Shown here piece by piece: positions 1 through 5,356 of a stretch of 5,356 nt of DNA (positions within the stretch are counted from its first letter, which is position 1; the number at the start of each line of letters is the position of its first letter). Below the pieces are notes generated by a model, which saw only the letters and a program-made list of their open reading frames with translations, ran no database searches and was not told the DNA's origin. Source of the DNA: an uncultured Paracoccaceae bacterium (lineage in GTDB: Bacteria > Pseudomonadota > Alphaproteobacteria > Rhodobacterales > Rhodobacteraceae); contig CALEZJ010000364.1 in assembly GCA_937927885.1 (NCBI GenBank), positions 1-5,356 of the forward strand, given 5' to 3'. A program made the position numbers and the translations under genes.

Positions 1-715
<715 letters not shown>

Positions 716-784
716 TCAGAGGGCCTTGCGTTCATTTGAATTCACGAAACCGTCCCTCATTTGCCGTTTCCGCATGTCGAAACA

Positions 785-809
785 CCCGGAACCGGTTCCC
801 ACGTCCGGG
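785..809 (-). terminator. Palindromic hairpin after the AEC transporter gene, possible terminator
   Basis: Ten bases past the transporter's stop codon, minus-strand CCCGGA (809-804) can pair with TCCGGG (790-785). Inside lies a perfect 12-base palindrome, GGAACCGGTTCC (799-788), so two mutually exclusive hairpins are possible. The sequence after it on the minus strand, GGGTGTTTCG, has only a three-T run, so it is a weak intrinsic terminator at best. It could equally be a binding site for a dimeric regulator upstream of dnaK. Confidence 0.35.
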
Positions 810-818
810 CGAGCGGAT

Positions 819-1745
819 CTAGGGAGCAAACCAGGCGATGATCACCGGCAGGGTCAGCACGCTGAGCGCGGTCGAGATCAGGATCGAGGCCGAAACGCGT
901 GCGACCGCAACCCCGTAATGCTGCGCCAGAATATAGACATTGCCCGCCACCGGAAGCGCCGCGGCCGAGACCAGCACACCAGCGGCAAAGGGCTCGACCT
1001 TGAAGACCCAAAGCGCCGCAACCCCCACCGCCAGGGGATGCAGCACCAGCTTGGCAAAGCTCAGCCAGCCCGCGACATGCAGCCGCTCGGCCCGCTTGCC
1101 CGCCAGGCTGGCACCGATGGCGAACAGGGCGCCCGGCGTCGCGGCCGCCCCCAAAAGCGTCATCGTTGCCGCCACCGGACCGGGCAGCGGATAGCCGCTG
1201 GATGACCACAAAAGGCCCAGCGCCATCGCCACCACCATCGGATTCTTTGCCAGCCCCATTCCGATCACCCGCGGCAGATCGGGCGAAATCCGCCCCTCGC
1301 GCAGCAGGGTCAGGAGGATGGTCAGCAGGCTGGAAAAGACGATCAGGTCGATCACCAGCACCAGAATGACCGTCCCGGCCGCCTGCGGCCCCATCAGCAG
1401 CACCAGCATCGGCACACCCAGAAACCCGGTGTTGCCGATGATCGCGGTATGGGCCTCCATCGCCGCCTCGCTCAGCGGGCGCAGGCGGATCATCGCTACG
1501 CCCAGTGCGATCAGATAGACGACCCCACAACCCCACAGATAGGCCGCCGCCGCGCGGGGATCAAAGATGTCGCTCAGCGACATGCTGGCCGAGAACCCGA
1601 ACAGCATCGCCGACAAGGCAAAGAAGAACACGAACTTGGTCAGCCAGGCGGTCGCCTCGGGTGGAAAGAAGCCCACCCGGCCGGCGCCGTAACCCAGCCC
1701 GATCACCGCAAAGAACGGAAGCGTTTGCAGAAAAACCGCCAGCAT
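819..1745 (-). CDS. AEC (auxin efflux carrier) family transporter
   Basis: A 308-residue, strongly hydrophobic inner-membrane protein of the AEC / Mem_trans family, with about ten probable membrane helices and the usual bacterial length. Family-like features: IGNTGFLGVPMLVLLMG (103-119), containing the conserved N-x-G-x-x-G-x-P; LAKNPMVVAMALGL (165-178), the start of the second helix bundle; KLVLHPLAVG (232-241); and LPVAGNVYILAQHYG (264-278), another conserved segment. The two similar halves fit the inverted-repeat layout of this group. Bacterial members carry malonate, malate or other small organic acids, and many are uncharacterised; the substrate cannot be read from sequence. The ATG at 1745-1743 is preceded by an AGGGGCGG-like ribosome site. 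The gene is separated from the TRAP operon by two hairpins and from dnaK by 280 bases, so it is probably its own transcription unit, although I could not identify a convincing promoter. Confidence 0.92.
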   Translation of the reverse strand: MLAVFLQTLPFFAVIGLGYGAGRVGFFPPEATAWLTKFVFFFALSAMLFGFSASMSLSDIFDPRAAAAYLWGCGVVYLIALGVAMIRLRPLSEAAMEAHTAIIGNTGFLGVPMLVLLMGPQAAGTVILVLVIDLIVFSSLLTILLTLLREGRISPDLPRVIGMGLAKNPMVVAMALGLLWSSSGYPLPGPVAATMTLLGAAATPGALFAIGASLAGKRAERLHVAGWLSFAKLVLHPLAVGVAALWVFKVEPFAAGVLVSAAALPVAGNVYILAQHYGVAVARVSASILISTALSVLTLPVIIAWFAP

Positions 1746-1784
1746 GCGCCGCCCCTAGCACAGCCGGATCACCCCGGCCAGTGC

Positions 1785-1814
1785 TCTTCATCTTGCTTGA
1801 AATACTCACGGGGG
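1785..1814 (+). repeat. Possible dispersed intergenic cassette next to terminator hairpins
   Basis: The plus-strand segment TCTTCATCTTGCTTGAAATA followed by CTCACGGGGG resembles a short motif I recall recurring between genes in Rhodobacteraceae genomes (an AATATCC/AATACTC core followed by a G run and then GC-rich hairpins). Here it sits directly beside two hairpins (1819-1848 and 1858-1880). There is only one copy in this window, so the call rests on recollection rather than on repetition seen here. Alternatively it is simply the tail of the TRAP operon terminator or the upstream region of the AEC gene. Confidence 0.35.
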
Positions 1815-1818
1815 AATT

Positions 1819-1848
1819 CCAAAGGGGGGTGCGTGCACCCCTCTTTGG
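1819..1848 (-). terminator. GC-rich hairpin, second of a tandem pair after the TRAP operon
   Basis: Two 14-base arms, CCAAAGGGGGGTGC (1819-1832) and GCACCCCTCTTTGG (1835-1848), are complementary except for one mismatch that becomes a G-T wobble on the plus strand. Allowing a four-base loop, this gives a stem of 13 pairs. The arms begin with AAA and end with TTT, so the hairpin could end transcripts from either direction; on the minus strand the run is CTTTGGAATT. No long T tract follows, which is common in GC-rich alphaproteobacteria. Confidence 0.65.
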
Positions 1849-1857
1849 CGGGGGAGC

Positions 1858-1880
1858 GCGAGGGGGCGGCGCCCCCTCGC
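1858..1880 (-). terminator. Perfect GC-rich hairpin just after the TRAP large permease stop
   Basis: GCGAGGGGGC (1858-1867) and GCCCCCTCGC (1871-1880) form a perfect ten-pair stem with a three-base loop. It starts six bases after the stop codon of the large permease gene. Together with the neighbouring hairpin at 1819-1848 it makes a tandem structure well suited to ending the TRAP transcript or protecting its 3' end. No T tract follows, so which of the two hairpins terminates cannot be decided from sequence. Confidence 0.65.
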
Positions 1881-1886
1881 CATACG

Positions 1887-4544
1887 TCAGAACGCGAGCG
1901 ACACGTCGCGGTGATGCGCCAGGCAAGCGGCCACCTCGATGGCCAGCGCGCGCGGCAGGCGCTCTTGCTCGCGCAGGCCCAGCGTCGCGCGGGTCTCGCC
2001 CTCCAGCGCCTGCAACGACGCCAGCAGTCCACCCTGCGCCGCGGCCTGCCGCCAGGCGATATCAGCGTCAAGCTGCACCAGAACGCCCGGCGCGGCCTCG
2101 AGCGCCCGCGCCGGATCGGCGCGCCGACCGCTCAACACCCGGCGCATGTCGCTGAGGGCGCTGCGCAGATCGCCCGACCCGGCCAGCGCATTCAACTGCG
2201 ACTCGATCGCGCTGATCTCGGTGGCCAGCGCGTCGCCGTCATCGACCCCGACCCGCGCCACGATCCCCGCCAGGGGGTCGCGCAAGGCGGCAAAGCCCTC
2301 GGCGGCGCCGACCTCGGCCGCGATGTCGCGCAAGGCGACATAGCTTTGCTCGGAAGCCTGCCGGAAGGCGCGCCTTGCGTCGGTCTCGGCCCGGGTTAGC
2401 GCGCGGAAATCGTCATGCGCACTGTCCCAGTTCGCCGGAATTGCGGCCAGCAAGGTCGCGATGCGGGCGCGGTAGCCGTCGTTCTCGGCCACCAGTTCGG
2501 CGCGTTCCTCCGCCTGTTCGGCGCTTCGCAGACGCTCGATCAGCGTGTCATTGGACCGGATCCGCGCGTTCAGCCGGGTCACATCGGCGTTGATCTGCCG
2601 CACAACCCGGTGCAGCGGCGCATAGCCCGGCGTCGCCTCGGCCAACCGTGCCTGCGTTTGCGCGAAGGCCGCCTGCAGGTCGAAACTGGCGCCATAGCCA
2701 TCCAGCGCCCGGCCCAGATCGCGCTGGCGTCCCGACGGCAGCATGCTGGCATCCGCCGCCCGAACCCGCTCGACCAGGGCCGTGACGCTGCCGCGCTGGG
2801 CCGGGACCGACACCGCCAGCCGCTCTTCGACGCAATATTGCAGACGCGGGTTGCGCGGGGGCGGCGCGTTCTCGCTGAGAAGCGCGATGCGCGAGGGCAG
2901 GTAATTGGCCAGCGAGGGGAAATAGCCGACAATCCCCAAGGCCAGAAGCTGCATGCCGATGAAGGGGATCACCCCCTTGTACATGCTCAGCGTCTTGACC
3001 GCCCGGTCCGCGACGCCGCGCAGGTAGAACAGCGCAAAGCCGAAGGGGGGTGTCAGGAAACTGGTCTGGATGTTGAGCCCGATCATCACCCCCAGCCAGA
3101 TCGCGGTCACGTTGGCTTCGGGGTTCATCAGCAGGATCGGCGCGGTGATCGGCACGACGATGATGGCGATCTCGATGAAGTCGAGAAAGAAGCCCAGCAG
3201 GAAGATGACCAGCATCACCACCGCGAACTGCGCCCAGAACCCGCCCGGCAGGCTGGTCAGGTATTCGGTCACCAGATGGTCGCCGCCAAAGGCGCGGAAG
3301 GCCGCGATCAGCATGGCCGCGCCCAGCAGGATGATGAACACCATGGACGAGGTCTTGGCGGTTTCCACCATCACCTCATAGAGGGTGTTTTCCTGCTTCC
3401 AGGTGCGCCAGGTGCTCCAGCCCAGGGCAAAGACCAGCACCGCCACGGCGACCCCGGCCATCATCACGCCCGCATGGTCGCCCGACGAGGCCAGTTGCCG
3501 CACGTTCAGGTTATAGCCGCGCGACAGCACCGCGATGGCGGCCAGCGCCAGCAGGGTGAGTATTGCAGGCACGAAGCGTCCGCGCCCCGCGTGCAACTTG
3601 TAGCCGGCCATCACCGTGGCGCCCGCGGCGCCCACCGCGCCCGCCTGCGTCACGGTCGCCACGCCGGTCAGGATCGACCCGAGCACCAGCACGATCAGCA
3701 AGAGCGGCGGTACCGTGGCCCAGAACACCTCGCCCCAGAAGGCGCGGTCCAGACGCCCCTCGATCGGGACCGAGGGGGCGTTCTTCGGATTGAGCAGCGC
3801 ATAGCCCAGGATGTAGAGGATGTAGATCCCCACCAGGATCAGGCCCGGGATCAGCGCGCCCATGAACATGTCGCCCGCCGAGGCCGGGATCACCCCCAGT
3901 TCCGACGGCATCGAGAATTCGCCCGTCGCGGCCTGGTATTCGGCCAGCCGCAACTGCCCCGCCGCGTCCACCGCCGAACTGAGCTGGTCGGCCAGGATGA
4001 TCAGCACGATCGACGGCGGGATGATCTGGCCCAGCGTGCCCGAAGCCAGGATCGTTCCCGTCGCCAGCGACTGGCTGTAATTGTTGCGCATCATCGCGGG
4101 CAGGCTGATGAGGCCCATCGCCACCACCGTCGCCCCCACGATCCCCGTCGTCGCCGCCAGCAGCGCACCGACCAGCACCACCGAAATCCCCAGCCCCCCC
4201 GGCAGACGGCCGAACAGCTTGGCCATGGTGACCAGCAGTTCCTCGGCGATCTTCGAGCGTTGCAGCATGATGCCCATGAACACGAAGAGCGGAATCGCGA
4301 TCAGCGTGTCACGGTTGGCCTCCCAATAGACGCCGCGAAAGTTGGTCACCCCCGCGGTCATCCATTCGGCGGCGCTGCCCGTGGCGAAAAAGGCCGCGCT
4401 GTCGCCCGCAAAGACCAGCCCGCTGACCACCGCCAGCGCGATGGTGACCAGCGCGGCACCGGGCAGCGCAAAGGCCACCGGGAAGCCCACACCCAGCCCC
4501 ACCATCATCATCAGGACGAGAACCGCCAGAAAAATCAGTTCCAT
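1887..4544 (-). CDS. TRAP transporter large permease (DctM-like) with a long coiled-coil C-terminal extension
   Basis: Substrate-translocating membrane subunit of a tripartite ATP-independent periplasmic (TRAP) transporter, which uses the sodium gradient and a binding protein to import solutes, usually organic acids. The permease core covers residues 1 to about 555. TRAP hallmarks are GALLAATTGIVGATVVAMG (126-144), ASGTLGQIIPPSIVLIILAD (167-186) and NIQTSFLTPPFGFALFYLRG (491-510). They look most like the FcbT3-type ('mannitol/chloroaromatic', COG4664) branch, from memory. Usual length is 425-460 residues; this one has 885. The extra length is a hydrophilic loop (about 190-222), a region with two added hydrophobic helices (about 313-388), and a soluble tail of 330 residues (556-885) rich in A, R, E, L and D, with coiled-coil-like stretches near 640-700 and 712-800. 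The ATG at 4544-4542 is chosen because it gives the hydrophobic MELIFLAVLVLMMMVGLGVG start and lies five bases after the small-subunit stop. The frame stays open for 128 codons further upstream, but that part overlaps the small-subunit gene in another frame and reads unlike a permease. Confidence 0.95.
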   Translation of the reverse strand: MELIFLAVLVLMMMVGLGVGFPVAFALPGAALVTIALAVVSGLVFAGDSAAFFATGSAAEWMTAGVTNFRGVYWEANRDTLIAIPLFVFMGIMLQRSKIAEELLVTMAKLFGRLPGGLGISVVLVGALLAATTGIVGATVVAMGLISLPAMMRNNYSQSLATGTILASGTLGQIIPPSIVLIILADQLSSAVDAAGQLRLAEYQAATGEFSMPSELGVIPASAGDMFMGALIPGLILVGIYILYILGYALLNPKNAPSVPIEGRLDRAFWGEVFWATVPPLLLIVLVLGSILTGVATVTQAGAVGAAGATVMAGYKLHAGRGRFVPAILTLLALAAIAVLSRGYNLNVRQLASSGDHAGVMMAGVAVAVLVFALGWSTWRTWKQENTLYEVMVETAKTSSMVFIILLGAAMLIAAFRAFGGDHLVTEYLTSLPGGFWAQFAVVMLVIFLLGFFLDFIEIAIIVVPITAPILLMNPEANVTAIWLGVMIGLNIQTSFLTPPFGFALFYLRGVADRAVKTLSMYKGVIPFIGMQLLALGIVGYFPSLANYLPSRIALLSENAPPPRNPRLQYCVEERLAVSVPAQRGSVTALVERVRAADASMLPSGRQRDLGRALDGYGASFDLQAAFAQTQARLAEATPGYAPLHRVVRQINADVTRLNARIRSNDTLIERLRSAEQAEERAELVAENDGYRARIATLLAAIPANWDSAHDDFRALTRAETDARRAFRQASEQSYVALRDIAAEVGAAEGFAALRDPLAGIVARVGVDDGDALATEISAIESQLNALAGSGDLRSALSDMRRVLSGRRADPARALEAAPGVLVQLDADIAWRQAAAQGGLLASLQALEGETRATLGLREQERLPRALAIEVAACLAHHRDVSLAF

Positions 4545-4549
4545 GTCGA

Positions 4550-5356
4550 TCAACCCGCCTTGATTGTGCCGGTTTCGGGCTCGCCGCGCCAATCGGCGCC
4601 GGCCTTGAGCACCGAGGCGGCAAACTGCACCATCATCAGGGTGGCAAAGATGCCCAGAAACGCCGCCATCCAGTATTTTGTTGCCAGACCAAAGGTCTGC
4701 TGGCCCTGCTCGTAGCCGATGAAGGGGCCGATGATCGGGCTGGCGCGCGTGGCGGTGCCCAGGATCAGGATCACCCACATCAGCGACATGCCCAGGACGA
4801 TGCTGCCGATCCCATTGACCAGCGCCTTGGCCCTTGGCGACATCGAGGCATAGAACACGTCGACGCGCACATGCCCTTCCTCGACCAGCGTATAGGCCGA
4901 GGAAAACAGGAACAGCGCCGCATACCACATCCGCACAAGATCGGTGATGAAGGGCTGTTCATAGGAAAACACGAAGCGACCGATCACGATGATCAGTTGC
5001 ACGATCACCACCAGCAGCGTCAGCCAGACAAAGCTGACCCCGCGCGTCAGCAGGCCCAGGAGCAGCCCCAGCGCCGCCAGGGGCATGTGCACATAGGGGC
5101 CGCGCCAGTGCGACAGACCCAGTTGCGTGGCCATCTGTTCGCCGACCAGCCCGGGCAGGAAACCTTCGACCCTGAGGAACGAGATCACCGCATCGACCGA
5201 GCCGATCAGCAGCACCAGCCAGAAGGCCGATCGCGCGATCCAGCCCGCCAGCGCGGTGATGCGCGTGCTGTCCGCCCGCAGCGGCCCGCGCTGACCCCTG
5301 AAGGCCAGCAGCACCGCCAGCGCGAAGGCCACGGCATAGGTGACCACGGCCCAGGT
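4550..5356 (-). CDS. TRAP transporter small permease (DctQ-like), probably 5'-partial at the right edge
   Basis: Small membrane subunit that pairs with the large permease and helps dock the binding protein. The stop is TGA at 4552-4550. The first possible start in the window is GTG at 5347-5345 (265 residues), but the frame is open to the edge (T-W-A-V-V-T-Y...) and that GTG falls inside an apparent first helix with no visible ribosome site, so the true start is probably off-window. Numbering from the GTG, the DctQ domain lies at about 105-250: RFVFSYEQPFITDLVRMWYA (124-143), then EEGHVRVDVFYASMSPRAKA (156-175), matching the family's E/D-x-H-x-R-x-D pattern. Ahead of it are about three extra hydrophobic helices (about 2-16, 33-57 and 87-101), so it is longer than the usual four-helix, 160-180-residue subunit. 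Such long forms occur in the FcbT2-like (COG4665) branch, agreeing with its partner. The five-base gap to the large permease gene implies translational coupling. Confidence 0.93.
   Translation of the reverse strand, partial: TWAVVTYAVAFALAVLLAFRGQRGPLRADSTRITALAGWIARSAFWLVLLIGSVDAVISFLRVEGFLPGLVGEQMATQLGLSHWRGPYVHMPLAALGLLLGLLTRGVSFVWLTLLVVIVQLIIVIGRFVFSYEQPFITDLVRMWYAALFLFSSAYTLVEEGHVRVDVFYASMSPRAKALVNGIGSIVLGMSLMWVILILGTATRASPIIGPFIGYEQGQQTFGLATKYWMAAFLGIFATLMMVQFAASVLKAGADWRGEPETGTIKAG

Noticed and set aside
757..1536. Minus-strand 259-codon frame inside the AEC gene region
   Set aside because: It overlaps the AEC gene in a different frame, and its G/A/R/D-rich product has no membrane character or motif.
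1449..2399. Plus-strand 316-codon frame spanning the start of the AEC gene and the TRAP gene end
   Set aside because: It crosses two minus-strand genes and the terminator hairpins, and its product is Q/R/H/G-rich with no family resemblance; a shadow frame.
2415..4715. A 766-codon open frame on the plus strand, antisense to the TRAP large permease
   Set aside because: Its translation is a low-complexity mix of R, H, Q, G and D with no recognisable domain, and it lies exactly opposite a well supported permease gene. Long antisense frames like this are expected from high-GC codon bias.
4545..4928. Extending the TRAP large permease upstream to give a 1013-residue protein
   Set aside because: The extra 128 codons overlap the small permease gene in another frame, are rich in R, G and C, and do not resemble a permease N terminus. 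The ATG at 4544 gives a proper first helix and a five-base gap after the small subunit.

Overview
This is a GC-rich window (roughly two thirds G+C by eye) carrying four protein-coding genes, all on the minus strand, so transcription runs from right to left. The codon style, the alphaproteobacterial RpoH-type promoter in front of dnaK, the long TRAP permease and the intergenic hairpin cassette all suggest an alphaproteobacterium of the Rhodobacterales (Paracoccus/Rhodobacter-like). The genus is an inference; no rRNA or other marker is present.

Reading in the direction of transcription: (1) 5356-4550 is a TRAP transporter small permease (DctQ-like) whose true start probably lies beyond the right edge. 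(2) 4544-1887 is the TRAP large permease (DctM-like), five bases downstream and surely co-transcribed. It is 885 residues long because a normal permease core carries a loop insertion, an inserted pair of probable membrane helices and a soluble, coiled-coil-rich C-terminal extension of about 330 residues. (3) 1880-1819 holds two strong GC-rich hairpins that probably end the TRAP operon, next to a sequence resembling a dispersed intergenic cassette. (4) 1745-819 is an AEC (auxin efflux carrier) family membrane transporter. (5) 809-785 is a palindromic possible terminator. (6) 679-649 is a good heat-shock (RpoH) promoter. (7) 538 to the left edge is the first 179 residues of the chaperone DnaK.

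Functionally, the two TRAP genes form the membrane part of a sodium-dependent, binding-protein-driven importer for an organic acid-like solute. The periplasmic binding protein (DctP) is not in the window and most likely lies upstream, to the right. The AEC transporter is a separate small-molecule carrier with no obvious link to either neighbour. dnaK begins an independently heat-regulated unit. The most unusual item is the architecture of the TRAP large permease; I see no defence system, mobile element, CRISPR array or RNA gene.
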